64,000 nt of DNA from Citrus sinensis (lineage: Eukaryota; Streptophyta; Magnoliopsida; Sapindales; Rutaceae). Below the pieces are notes generated by a model, which worked only from the letters and a program-made list of their open reading frames with translations, was not told the DNA's origin and did not search any database. The translations under genes and the position numbers were made by a program. Positions within the stretch are counted from its first letter, which is position 1; every line of letters starts with the position of its first letter. Below, piece by piece: positions 45,335 to 58,900 of this stretch. The stretch spans positions 25,861,501-25,925,500 of the forward strand of contig NC_068559.1 in the NCBI RefSeq assembly GCF_022201045.2, in the 5' to 3' direction.

Positions 45335-48300
45335 TTAATACATTCCCTTGAAAACGGGATTTGAACGACATATGCTTGCTCCATATTCTTCATACTCTGC
45401 TTTTGTATGGCAAGCCTGTACGTTGAGCAGAAACCTCAAAATCAGAGTTTGGTAATCCAAGAATAATATAACTCCATCATTAGTGATCACAAGCACAAGC
45501 AATACACAAATCAGCCAGCCAAATTGTAAAAGCAGGTAAGTGTGAACGTCAAAATTTATCTAATTAACCGAGTAGAAGTAATTGAATGTCCTCTTCCTCT
45601 CTCCTACAATTTTATCCAAAAAGCCCTTGATCCAATTATAGAGTATTTATATCTTGGCCTAGTTAAATTATATAATGAGAGAGCCATAGGTGTCATACTC
45701 CTTGAATACCAAATGAGTGTTATACGTAGGTGATTATAAAACGAAAAAGCGAAACTTAATTAATTCAACCATCAATACCAATCATATGGGCTTTTATCTC
45801 AACTTAAATATAAAAAAAAAAAAAAAAAAGTATACTAGTTCAGATCATAAAATCAAATACCAGACGACAATCAGGAAAACCCATTCGTTTACAGTTGACT
45901 ATACCTATGAGGGAGCTGCTACCTTACGTTAAACGTATGGTAGCAGCTCCCTACCTATTAATATATAATATGGATCTAAGGCTTTCAGAGTGGGGAGAAC
46001 ATCACACTAGAAACATTTCTTTGAATTTAAACCCTAGATCAAAAGAAACCATTAAACAACCCCCCCCCCCCCCCCCCCCCCTCCCTTCCCCGGTTTCCTC
46101 TTTTTCCCTTTAAAGAAAGGGATCAGAAGAAACCTTCAAATCTAAAAGAGGCAGTAAATTAGACATGCAGCAGACATACAGGAAGGAGATCTTGGGATAT
46201 GAGAAGAAAGCTGAATATGGGCTTGCAGATTCAAGAGAAATGGGCACTATTCATCACAGTTTCAAACTGAGCATACCGCAAAAAATTCAGGCGTCGAAGC
46301 TAGTACAGAACCACCAAACCACACTGCATATCTCTGAATAGCATGGCTGACAACATTAACTTCCACAGGTTGTGCCTAGAACCAATTACAAAAGAAAAGA
46401 GAATGAACAATCAGCTTACCATTTCTATTGTTAATAATCATCAAAGTTTTCTCTAGTATAAATTTAAAAGTGATTCACATAAATGAAAGAAGTATTTACT
46501 TTTACTTCCCCACCAAGTCGAGCATCAGATGCAAGAACCCGGGCATCCACAATCTTCTTCAGATCCCGTTGCAACCTTCTATGGAAGTCCTTGAACATAG
46601 TTGAACCTCCAGATAAAACTATATTCTGAGATACCAAACAAAACCAATTACTTTGGAAAGCTCACAAACATGAATATCTGTAGATCTTTAAATTTTGCCA
46701 AAACGGAGGTATAACAATAAACAAAGCTAGATGTAATCACACTACAAGGAGCAACGTAGGTATGGATAGTTAAGAAAATAGGCAACCAGTATATAAACTT
46801 AAGGCACAAATGATTGAAGTAAATTTTCATTGGTCCTGCAACGACCAACAAATCGGAGTCCCACCTCAACCCTGGCAGTGCAGGTTATTCTTATGGTTTC
46901 ATTGTGATTTATCTCATCTATGCAGTCTTTTCCATTTATAAGCTTATAAATACCTTATACAAAGCCCTTCTTGTGTCAATTGGTGCAGACTGGATACATT
47001 TGTCTATTACAGCCGGTAAAGGAGTGGTAAAATCGCTGCTATATATCTCAGGATTAAAGAACACCTATCAAACAAGGCAGGTCATCAGAATGTCCAGCAA
47101 AAAGCAGCATATGAAAAGCATAACATGATTTTGCATCGGTCATCTTATACTACTGAGACTTCATTTATTAGAATTGGAAGAATGCCTAAGGTGCCGTTCT
47201 GAAAGATAAACAATTCTCTAGATAGAAAACAACCAACCTCAGGGCCAAGAAATCGTTCATAACCTATATCACATGAATATGGTGCCCCTGTCTTCGGTTT
47301 GATGCCCCTCCATTGCTTCAAATATTTTGATGGTTCTTTGTCATGCTTGTTGTACTCCTGGGAATCACTGAAGGAATCATCTATGTTTCTCACGCACAAC
47401 ATAAATAATCAACAGAATTAAATTACAGAAAAATTCAACTTCAACTTTTCAAGGAAGCAAACCTTGACAATATCTGAACATGTATAGCAATACATTTCCT
47501 TCACCTTCCGAGCTACTTCAAACGAGTCTTCAGGTGGTACATTCTCACCTCTTTCCTACATTAAACAGTGAGTAAGAAAAAGAAACTGTGAGGATCAAAT
47601 TATTAACGTACAATTTATCTTGACTTGTGAACATGTCATTCAATAACCCTTTCTGAAGTCTAAAAGCATGATGATTAATCAACATTAACCAGTGAAACAA
47701 TCGCTATTAGAGGAATCATGAGAAAATAGGAAAATACCATGGTGACATGTCCCAAATCACAAGAAATAGAGATGCATGATAGACTGTCACACTTTGAGGT
47801 TGGATTTACCTCGGTACACAGAGTATAAATAAGGTGTTCAAATTCACAAGAATTGAAATGGATACAAGACGGAAGAATCACTACATTTCTCAACTCAAAT
47901 GTCCAAGGAAATTAATAGAGTCCAATTTATTTAATAAAATCTACTCTTCCTCTCAAAGCTATTAAGTGTTTTATTAGTCACATTCTTACAATTCAAAAGG
48001 CCAGTACATCAAGATGCTTCAGTAAAATACATCACAGGAGTGCACATTATCATTTTAGCCCTTATAATGCAGCATTCTTGGCATTGTATTTTTTACTTTT
48101 GAGGATAAGAAATTACAACTTGAACAACTAAACAAAAGCACTTATTATTGATCCATGGATTAGAAGATTTCACAGGAGGTCAGCTCCACCTCTTTCACCT
48201 AATCCTAGGCTTATAAAAGTCTACGAATCTTAGACAATTAACAATGGAATTCAAAGGGAAGCCATGATCAGAATTAAATCAAGAACAATGACTGCCCAAT

Positions 48301-49866
48301 AAAGTAAGCACAGACCAGTGAATTTATAGTCTATACAGAGGGAGACAATGCAAGCATACCCGCATGAGCTGCTGAATGAAGAGAGTGACATCTTTTCCAG
48401 CAATAGGAATCGACTTAATGCTGCTCCCAATGACATAGCCCTCTGCGACTGGTACTACATAAGTAGCCCCATCTCCAACATCCACAACAACTCCTGTCAT
48501 CTCACACTAAAGTGAACACTATATCAATCTAAACGGAACAATATTGAGAAATTAAAAAAAGCCAAACAGGTTTGGATTTTAACTATGGTCTTACAAAATA
48601 AGAAATACAAGGAAAACAAATTTCTCATGACTCTTAAATCATAAACTAGTAAACAGGTAATACTTATGAAAACTTGTGCTCAGACATCTGTTGTTATGAA
48701 TATCTATTTTCAGAATATTACGAAGAAAAAAGACAAATCCTAAAAATTTTACTATGTCTTCTATTTAAAAATAATCTCAGTTCAAATGCTTCTAATTAAA
48801 AAAAAAAAAAAACACTTTCATAATTAATGTCACTTTTACGAATCTCATGGTTGGGCCTCCTAGTGCTGTGAATAGTATCCAAGCTCAGTCATGTCCTGCA
48901 TCGTGTACGTTGCAAATCTTCCCTACCTTTGGGTTATCCAAATAGCCGCACAAATGCACAATGTTATCAGAAGTAAATGTAATACGAAAGCGACCATGTA
49001 CTGCCAAAGGAGTCTTATAGCCTCACTAGCCAAATCATTTTCATCCAAAAAATTTTAAAGCCCAACTCAATGTCACCAAAATTAAAAGAAATTGTTAAAA
49101 TGACAAGCTCAGACACTGAACGTAACACACTTCAATCCTAATAAACTAAAAATTCATGAACAAAATAAAACGAATACATTTAATTATAGTTTAGACACCA
49201 ACCTTAGATGTTGTGTACCCAGCTGCAAGTGCAAGCACCGAATTCACAGCAATATAAAGGCCAGGAACATTAAAAGTCTCAAACATGATCTCACCAGTAT
49301 ACTCTCTACTCTCAGGAGCAGTGAGCGGGCTCTCGGTCAACAGAAAGTAGTGATCCTCTGGATCACAACGCAAGTAATTAAATATACACTGCTGCCAATA
49401 CCTCTCCATAGCATCCCAATTATCAACCTGACCATGCCTAATAGGATAACTAAGGTTATAGGTACTACTAGATCGCGATTTTGTGACTGCTTCATCTCCA
49501 ATAAAGAAGTCAAGGTCGGCCATTACGCCTGCGTTGTACTGTGCAAGCCAATTGGCCTTTGACGAAGATCTTGATTGATTTAAAAACGACTCGTTTACAG
49601 CTACTACAGTCGGAAGAATAAAACACGGCTCTACATTACCCGCAAAACCCATCTTAGTATACCTGCAATACAACCCAAAAAGCAACAACAATTTGAAAGT
49701 TGAAGCAAGTAAAAATAAAGAAATAACGGAACAAAGACCAAAACCCAATAGGAGCATTTCATCAAACAGGTTGTGTACGCATTCATTCTCGTAAATTAGT
49801 AAAATGAAGGGGAACATACCCGGTGCCGTTGTCGATGACGACGGCAGGACGAGAAGTGGGGTCCAT
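45335..49866 (-). CDS. ARP3: Actin-related protein 3 (ARP3)
   Basis: One of the two actin-like subunits of the ARP2/3 complex, which nucleates branched actin filaments; in Arabidopsis the gene is DISTORTED1. Exons in reading order: 49866-49820, 49662-49203, 48506-48360, 47555-47463, 47357-47238, 47064-46954, 46625-46500, 46375-46277, 45415-45335, all GT-AG. The joined frame is 427 aa, the same length as Arabidopsis ARP3. Phosphate-1 loop [15 protein letters not shown] (residues 11-25), phosphate-2 [14 protein letters not shown] (near 175), adenosine region [11 protein letters not shown], and C-terminus NPVFKGMY are all present. ARP3-specific inserts such as [20 protein letters not shown] are retained. 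Intron 8 carries a 43-nt hairpin and a 22-C run. Upstream the gene is divergent from the ORP1 gene. Confidence 0.97.
45910..45952. repeat. Near-perfect 43-nt palindrome in ARP3 intron 8
   Basis: Two 21-nt arms (45910-45930 and 45932-45952) pair around a single base, with one mismatch. The outer 14 nt (AGGGAGCTGCTACC) pair perfectly with GGTAGCAGCTCCCT. The surroundings are AT-rich, so the GC-rich palindrome stands out. Confidence 0.9.
46060..46081 (+). repeat. Homopolymer of 22 cytosines in ARP3 intron 8
   Basis: An unbroken C run on the + strand, so a 22-G run in the ARP3 pre-mRNA. It is prone to length change and to sequencing error. Confidence 0.85.
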
Positions 49867-52800
49867 TGTAAAGAGAAAGGAGGTGAGAATCGTGGTGGTG
49901 GTGGTAACGAGGGATCCGCAACTGAGATCCGAGAGAAGGGTTAAGGCAATGGAACATGATCGTGAAGAAAGTGTTGGTGATGGTGATATACGAAAGACTT
50001 GAATCGCAAGTGAAAGGAGCGACTCAACGCACGGCAGCTTTGTAAGTTGGTACAAAATCCAACACCCATTTCAACAACAACATCGATAATGGAAATGATA
50101 AGCCTCGCTCATCAACTTCTTCATCATTGCTATCACTGTCTTTTCATTTTCCTCTTTCTTTTTTTCTTTCTTTTTTTTTCTCCCTCTCTGTTTTCCCTTT
50201 TGCCGTATGTGCGAATTGTGATCTCGACTACGATACTTTTCTTAGCTATCAATTAAAAACTATGCACCGCGATAGCTGCCTCCACATAGAGACGTTCTTT
50301 TTATCTTTTTTCCCTTTTTGCAATTATTTAGACCTCACCAGACCGACCTACTTCTAATGTGCGATCTGTCGATTTGACTGTCATTTAGCTTGACGCTGTA
50401 TCTGGACCGTTTCTTTTGTTGACCTTTTGACACGTCGAATTCGTGTTTGTTTCTGCAACTCCGTGGGGCCCACGAGAGTGGTGTCAGACTAGCCGTGCAT
50501 TGATACGTGGAGTTTGAGTAGTTGAGTTTACAGCGGATAATTTCTTTTGGTTCTTTAGTCGTGGAACCCGAACGAATTGGTGAGGAATTTGATGGCGCTG
50601 AAACCAATGAGAATTCAAGGACGTTTGGTGCTCATGGTCTTGTTATTTTTCCTCCTCTGAGCAGTCGTGCTCCCCGCTAAATATTCGTTACAAAAAATAA
50701 AAAATTGCGAGTAAGAAGATCTAAAATTCTAAATTCTAGTGAAGCCAATATAAAATAAGCGAATGAATTATTATGCACATTGGATCCATCTGCATTTACT
50801 TCATCTTTGATGAATATCGTTTAAAGGTTAGACAGATTCAGCTCCATACATAGTCATCCCAAATTGAACAAAATAATTTATCATAACAAAAAATAAATCA
50901 TGACTCAAAAACTGCATGATCTTCTCAATTTAATATAAGATCAGACCAATCTTTATATTCACACACATTAATTACTAACCATTTAAATGTGACTTAGGCT
51001 ATTAGTCAAGTGGTAAAACACTATTTTCTCTATTTTAGAATGCAAGATTTCGAATCAACAAGAAGCTTATCATTTCTTGTAAATATTTTTAGTGATGGAG
51101 CAGATATTGTCTTTATTGCTCATAAAATTATGATTAATTAATAATTATATTAATTTATACTATTGTAAACTCCTAATTGTGATATTAAAAAATGAATTTT
51201 GGAAAAAATAAATAAAAATAAAAATCATGCATCAAACTTGTTGTAATGGGCCAACTTGGCCCGCGATCAGCCTATATTTGGTGGACTATGCTGCAGGGAA
51301 ATAGGCTTAGTGATTGGGCTGAGCCTAAATTAGGTGATTTACATTTTTTATTTTTTTTGAAAAAGGTGATTTACATTATACACGCTATTTTGTGAGAGGT
51401 CGAATCTTAGCAATTTTGGTTGCATTACAATGTTTTCACTTATAAGGAGTGGGAATAAGAATTCTAAAATCATAATGAATGAGGTGTTTACTTATAAAAT
51501 TAAAGTTTGGGAATTGAAATGAAATTATAGAGGCCTATAATTTCAGGAATCATTATTAGAGTTCTAATTCCTAACAACCACTTATATTGTAACACGTGTC
51601 CCAAGAATTATTCGAAATTGGTTTAAGTACAAAAAAAAAATTCAAACTTAAATTGAGATATAGAGAATTTTAATAACATTATAATGTCGCATAGAAGACA
51701 CGTGATTACTTATGTGACCTAGGATAAACTTAACATATATGACAATGAAACCAAACAAATGAGCAACGTGTGATTACTAACGAAATCACATGCCATAAAT
51801 GATATAAAGGCAAAACAATTATAGATCTGATGATCCAAAATTAAAAAAGAGAAAAGAACGGTGATGATTTAGATCTGATGCCATGTCTCCCGCTGTACTT
51901 TTTAGCTTATAAATAAGAGCCAAAATCATTGAGAAAGAGGCTTTTGGCAAGTTTCTATCCAAAATCTAAAAGAAATCAAAAACATAAATTCTAAACTCTA
52001 CTTCAAACTATATGACATGAGAGTTAGAGTGTCTTTGACATGTACACCCAGACCTCACTTGGTGGTTTAAAGCATCGAAATGAATACTCGATGAGGTATA
52101 ACGCTTTACTTTAACTCTAAAAATTAATTTAATTTTAGTGATTGAATCACCTTCAGTTTTCTATCCATACTAAAATTTTCATCATTTATGTTTTATCCTC
52201 AGTTAAAAAAAAAGACCGTGGTTATCATAGTCATTGCCTTTGCTGTTGTACGTCGATTTTATTGCTACTAGTCATTGCCGCTTCTGTGCTGCTGTCGTCA
52301 CTGCCATTGCCGAGTTGCTATTGTTTTGTTGCCAATCGTGTTGCTACTATTGCCGGCAATTAGTTTTTCGTTATTTATTTATTTATCATTATTATTATAT
52401 TATTATTTCTACTATTGTCATCGCCGTCATCGTCATATTATTGTTGTTGTTGTTGTTGTAGTAGTAGTTAATAATTTTGTTATTGGTACTAATAATAACT
52501 TTTTTGAATAATAACAATGTTACAATATTATAACAAATAATAATAATAATTATGGTAATAAATTAGGGCATATCAATAATTTATGATAATTCATTCAGAT
52601 TTCAAAATAAAATAAATACATTAATACCAATAAAGCTCATTCTTATTATAATTCATACAGATTATAATAAACAAATTATTCTCATTTCAATTCTTCATCC
52701 TTAATCGAACTCGTCCCTAACGTACACAGAAACGACGACGTCGTTAGTGATTTGAAATGGGGAGAGATCTGAAGCTAACCAAGCAATTCCGAGGCACCAT

Positions 52801-55800
52801 AATCCACGCAACTTAGAATAAAATACGGCGTACATCAGAAGAAAATCTGCACCTGTATAATTGCATGCGTGATCACGTTCGTTAACTCTGGTTGAGCACG
52901 TGCAGGTGACACGTGTTCGGCACTTGCGATACCCAAACTGTGCTCGCAAAACCTGAGCCACCACCGGCAGTCGGTGCAGTGCTTGTCAATTTTTTTCTTT
53001 TTAATTGCCAACCATTTCCCATTCACGAGTCAGGATGTTGCACTCTCTCATTCCTTCTTTCCTCCGATGCTGTCTTCTACATATCTTGATGGGCTCCAGT
53101 CACAGAAAATTAATATGCATAATAATTTATTGCAAGAGAGCAGGTGCTGCTATAATCTAATGATTTTGCTTAATACTTTTAAAGCACGAGCAATCACATC
53201 CCGAGCCAAAATGAGTCAACTGATGGAAGCTTTTAATTTAATTTAAATAGAGCAAGCGTTTCTTAGAGAGAGATCCGTGTTTGGCAAGCATCAAACACAG
53301 ATGATGATAATGAATGATGATGATGATAAATTGTCGTGACGGTGGTTAGGGTTCCAAAAAAATCAGAGCTTTAATTTATTAATCATTATTACTACTCTAC
53401 TCTATGTAACGTGCTTTTCCATCACCGAAACCTAACCCACAAAAAAAAAGCAAACAGAACCAATTTAATTTCTCGCAATTTTGGTCTCTGTCGCGTGAGT
53501 TAATTTACTGAAACCAGCAGCCAGCAAAACAGAGAAAGCGTGCCTATCAGTTGAGATGAGCTACTAATTGAGTGGTTGCAGCATCCCCAGCAGAGGAGCT
53601 ATTTTTCGTGATATACGGAAAAAGAGAGGTCAATATTTGTTGAGGAAAATATTGAATTATGACAAAATATTATGTTGACGCCACAAAGTTTATTCTTCTT
53701 AGCATTCTTAAATACAAGTAAGAACATTTGCGATGATTATTTTAAAATAATTTAAAATTATAAGTTATTCAGATATCATCATACGGTAATATTGTTGATT
53801 ATAACATGAACAATATCGTCAATCAGATAATTACTCTTTTGTATGTAATTTTTTTTTTTTGTTGGCTAAATAATTTTATTTAATTGACAACTTAAGTTCA
53901 AATAAGATATCTTTTCTTTTCCTTTACCTGCCCCTTGAAAAAATTAACATGCACCTTATGTTATGTATAATAGATAAGACTTGAGAGGCAGGCCATTATC
54001 TATACAATGCATACTTGTGACACAAAAGCAGCCCTCTTAGCTTATGAATCCCAAAAATCTGTAATATCCAATTGGGGGGACTCCCATCCGATGCTCAATA
54101 ATCGCTTTCGCACAGGAAATGACTTCAGCACCCTCAATCAACATCAAAATCAACCAGTTACCAACAAAAAGATCAACACTTGGGGGCAAAGTTGTCATTT
54201 CGATCGATCAATCACGACCATGGGCCACGGCCCGAAAAGACTCCTTCCCCTCACCCAACGAACATACTCTTCCCCACCTCCCCAATTACGGCCTTTTCTC
54301 CAATGCGCACGTTAGCTGTCTTTCCCATTATCATAGTATATGCCAAAACACGCGCGAAGAAAATAAAAAAAAAACAAACAAATAACATAAAACAGAAACA
54401 AAAGAGTTACGAGCTCATTAAAGCAAACGGTCATTGCTTTTATTACTTGCAAGTATATTACAGCTAACTTTAATAAAATAACGTTGGAGATACAACTGTA
54501 TCCATGGAAAAATAGGTGGGTAAGTGTGAAAAACAAAAAAAAAAAAAAAATCAATACAATAATGTGAAGAGAATAAGCATTGTGACCAACCAATGATTTT
54601 TCTTTTGTTTTTTAGTCATTGAATTATTTTGTGCTAATTTTCTATTGGTGGCTTTTTATATCATTAGTTTATTTGTCATAATAACTTTCCGAATATGATT
54701 TCTCATTTTATTAATTGAGAATTAAATTATAAGATGACAAGATGTAATGTATATTTTGTATTTCAATGCATTCGAGTTTTGTGATTTTTTTTAATCACAA
54801 TTTATTAAACTGAGGGATAGAGATATTTAGTCGTGCTTAGGTGCATACATACACATTTTTAGATCGTTTCGATGGAGCTAAAAAAATAATATAAAAACAA
54901 AAACTTCAATGTTCTAAAAAATAAAAATAATGCATTTTAAGTCTATATATATATATATATCTTTTAATTTTTTAGTTTTGTTTGTATTTTAAAATCGTTT
55001 GAACGTCCATACCATTATATACACACTTGCACTCAATCAGTCTCTAATGAATATGTCTTCACTTACAAAATTGAGGCTCCATTAAACAAATTAAACGGGA
55101 AAAAGAAAATTATTTTCAATGCGTTAGAATTTTTTAAATCTTTCATTGGCATTCTCATTCTAATAAAATGTAGTATCATGGCCTTTTTCACTTGATTGAA
55201 AAATATATGATTAACAACTACGATTATTACAAAGTAAAGCCTTAAAAAATATGCTGTTATAAGTGGACTTCTAACTTTTAATCTTGTTATTCTTGTATTC
55301 GTTGTCGATATTAACTTCAATAAAATATTATAATTTTTATTTAAAAGTTTTGTTTACTGGCGTCACTTATAAGCACAAACTGATTATTATTATTATTATT
55401 ATTTGTTTTCCGGTAATCATCTATATTGTAATTTATTTAAATACCTGTTCCTCCAATTCTTAGCGGTTGTAAATAAATCACTCTTTCTTCTCAAAAAAAA
55501 ATAAAAAATAAATCACTCTTTTAAGTTTTTATTAATCTCATAGTCGTAGGCGCTAGCCTAGCTTGGAGAGTTGGAGCCTTGGAGGGCAACACTGACTCTA
55601 CACTGAATTCTACTGACCACTGCCATAAATGGATCTGTTAGCGCGCTGCACGACATTCATAAATTGCCTCCGCCTCCGCCTCTCACATTGATCCCCAGTA
55701 CTCACCGTATCGCTCCCCGATCTTATGTCATTTCCCAAACGTTTCGTTTCGCTCTCCGTCCCTCCTTCGAGCTCCGATCGGGTCTCGCATTTCGCTCTAC

Positions 55801-55925
55801 CCGTGCCCGACCCGAGCCTCCTACACCATACGGAACTCCTCCTCTCACTGTATTCAGCCGAAGGATATAAAACATTTAGGTGATCCGTCGTCGTTTTTGA
55901 TTGTGAATGCTTTTGTGCTTGTAAA
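49867..55925. other. Gene-free spacer between divergent ARP3 and ORP1-type genes
   Basis: Holds the promoters of both genes at its ends. The ARP3 side (49867-50260) is C/T-rich, and a candidate ORP1 leader lies at about 55600-55925. In between I see no protein match. There are AT-rich stretches, TTG/TAG and ATT trinucleotide runs at about 52360-52470, a short (TA)n at about 54946-54960, and a tRNA-like stretch near 51000 too weak to call. No long open frame resembles a known protein. Confidence 0.45.
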
Positions 55926-58900
55926 ATGAATCCTCTGTGCTGCATTGCTCCGGTTTCCATCGATCGGGACCGGGCGAATCCCGTGGTTGCAAAATCGACA
56001 GCTCATTGTCAGTTAGGTCATGAAACAGCCGCTGTTAAAACAGTTAAACCGAGTTTGTCGGCTCAGGTCTCCTCCGTCGGTACTGACTGCGATAAGTCGT
56101 CAGCTGCTAACGTCGTCGTCGAGTCAGTGACGGAATCTCGTTATAGCGGAAATGGCGGAGGCGTGAGTGCCAGCGTGGCAGGGATTTTGTACAAGTGGGT
56201 GAATTACGGTAAAGGATGGAGGTCGAGATGGTTCGTGCTTGAAGATGGAGTGCTGTCGTATTATAAGATTCATGGACCGGATAAGATTTTGATGAGTCCG
56301 GCTAGAGATAACAACGTTAGAGTGATCGGTGAAGATTCCATTAGGTTTATGAGAAAGGCTAACTGGAGTAGTCACCGGCTCGGCTTCGCTGCTCGCCAAT
56401 GTAAGCCTTTTGGTGAAATACACTTGAAGGTTTGTTCCTTTAACTGCATAGATTTTAATTTGTTTGTTGATATGTTTGTCGTCCTTGATGCCATTAGAAA
56501 GTAACGTTAGAATCTTAATGGCAGCCAATTTTGTTGACTTACTTGCACTTGCCTCTTTCCGTCGAAGTATTCATTGTATAGATGGAGGTTCTTTTTGTTA
56601 ATTGAATCTTTAAGTTTAGGAGTTAGGACTATGTTTGGATGAAATATTAATGATCGATATCTCTAGTATTTTTCAAATGAATCCACTATTGTTCTACTGA
56701 TAAATAAAGCATACATTATTAGGAAAATAATGCTGGTCTCTTTGAGTGGTTTCTGAGTTTGAAGTGATATGGTGCGCAGGTATCTTCAGTTCGTGCAAGC
56801 AAGTCAGACGATAAAAGGCTTACAATATTCACGGGAACAAAGACTCTTCACTTGCGTTGTATATCTAGAGAGGACAGAACTGTGTGGATTGATGCACTGC
56901 AGGCTGCCAAAGATCTCTTTCCGAGATTATTGACAAGCACTGATTTTTCACCTTCTGAAGATGTTGTTGTTTCAACCGAGAGGTTACGATTACGATTATT
57001 GCAGGAAGGCGTTGGTGATTCAGTAATTAAAGACTGTGAATCTATTATGCTCTCAGAACACTCTGACCTGCAAAACCAGTTGAACGCACTTCAATGTAAA
57101 CATATAATGTTACTGGGGACCTTGAGGCAACTAGAGGTATTTGACATGATTTCATTTTTCAATTCAGTTCTCTATCTCTTGGTAAATTAAACAAAGTCTT
57201 GGGAAGGATAATTGAGTGTGTCACCATTTGCATTGGAATTAGTGAGGAGGTTGTTCTGTTTTCTGTTCTTCTTTGTTTTTTGGAAACATTTCACAGATTT
57301 AGGTTTTGCCACCAATCACTAGGTTCAGCCTCATCTTTTCGTACATGATATAATCATTAATCTATAGTGACTGGCATTATAAATTCTGAGTTGAATCATC
57401 GTGATTGTCTTGTATTATTTAATGGTACAGACGTGTTTGAATGGCAGAATTAATTGGTTGGTTTAAGTTGCTTCAAGGAATTCAGTTACTCAAGTTTCAT
57501 GCAGCCATTTCTTAGTGCCTCTTGAACTTTTACCATCTTATGATTTTCTGCATTGTTGTTATTCCAGCTCATGTCCTCAATTTCCTTGTGTTTTTCTCCT
57601 ATGTAATTTTTTTTTTCTTTTGGTGATTTCTCCTCTTAAAATTGTTTTGCAGACAGAAAAAATGGAGCTGGAAGCTACTGTAGTGGATGAGACAAAGGAG
57701 CGTGATTCTTATTGCGGACAAGGGAATAGAAGATATAGTGGTTTGTTCTGCTTTTTTAACTTCTTCAATGGAAATAATTTATTTCATCCATTTTTCTTAG
57801 AATATAAACTGACCATGTCTATTATACATATGTAGAAGCTTAATATGTGTGAATATGTACTTGTTGAGGGTGAATACAAGAGAGTCAACATAGTTGGAGC
57901 TTGGTTGATTTCCTTGAACATTTATTTTATTTTGCATAATAATATTGTTAACCGACCACCGGAAGCTCGTAGAAATCAAATCTGTTATTGTTTAAGAAAA
58001 TACAACTCATCCGGTAGATATGCTTATAATTTTCCAAATGAAGCATTACAATGAAAAAGGTTACATATTCACATGCCATGCAGTTGGCAAAACTGAAAAA
58101 GGGCCATGTGAGCATTCCTTATTATTTAACTCCTAATTTCTTTGCTTATTATGAAACTGTTATTATTATTATTATTATTATTTTTAACTCAGCGGTATAT
58201 GTTCGGTCCCTAGTTCCTAATCATTCAAATAGAAACACTTAATGAAATTGCAGGAAGAAAAGTTGTATTTTATTTTTCATTTTAAGCAAAAAGTATTGGG
58301 CAGAATTTCTTGTAATGAGTTAAAACTCAGAATTTTTAATTTTTTGCTGATTTCTTAGCTTCTTCATGTCTCAGATTTCTATTCCGTCATGTCTGAGGGC
58401 AGTGCAAGTGATTCTGATGCAGAAAATGAAAGTCAAGATGGAGCAGATGTTGAAACAGATGAAGATGATGGAATATTTTTTGACACAAATGATTTTTTGT
58501 CTTCGGAGGCTTTAAGAAGTGTCTCTTATCGGAGTAGGGAAGCAATGGGACACGCCTGCATATATGACAAAGAACTTTTATTTTCAGATCGTTTACGAGG
58601 GGTTGAAAATGAAATCAGACCAATACAGTATCCATATGTTAAAAGAAGGGATACTCTACCAGAACCAAAGGAGAAAGAGAAACCAGTTGGCTTATGGTCA
58701 ATTATTAAGGACAATATTGGAAAGGACTTGTCTGGAGTTTGTCTCCCAGTTTACTTTAATGAACCACTGTCTTCACTGCAGAAGTGCTTCGAGGATTTGG
58801 AATATTCATACCTGGTCGATCAAGCATCGGCATGGGGAAAGCAGGTCAGGTCCTCTGCTTTGCTTTCTTTTGAGGCAAACCAGTTTTAAACCATGATCTA

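Noticed and set aside
50992-51130. tRNA-like stretch with A-box-like TAGTCAAGTGGTA and B-box-like TTTCGAATC
   Set aside because: It does not fold into a convincing tRNA and no SINE tail or target duplication was found, so it is at most an old SINE.
52701-53246. Open frames in the ARP3-ORP1 spacer
   Set aside because: Short, no family resemblance, no splice-site context.
55664-55870. Open frame in the ORP1 leader as a possible upstream ORF
   Set aside because: It begins with TTG rather than ATG, and no conserved peptide is apparent.
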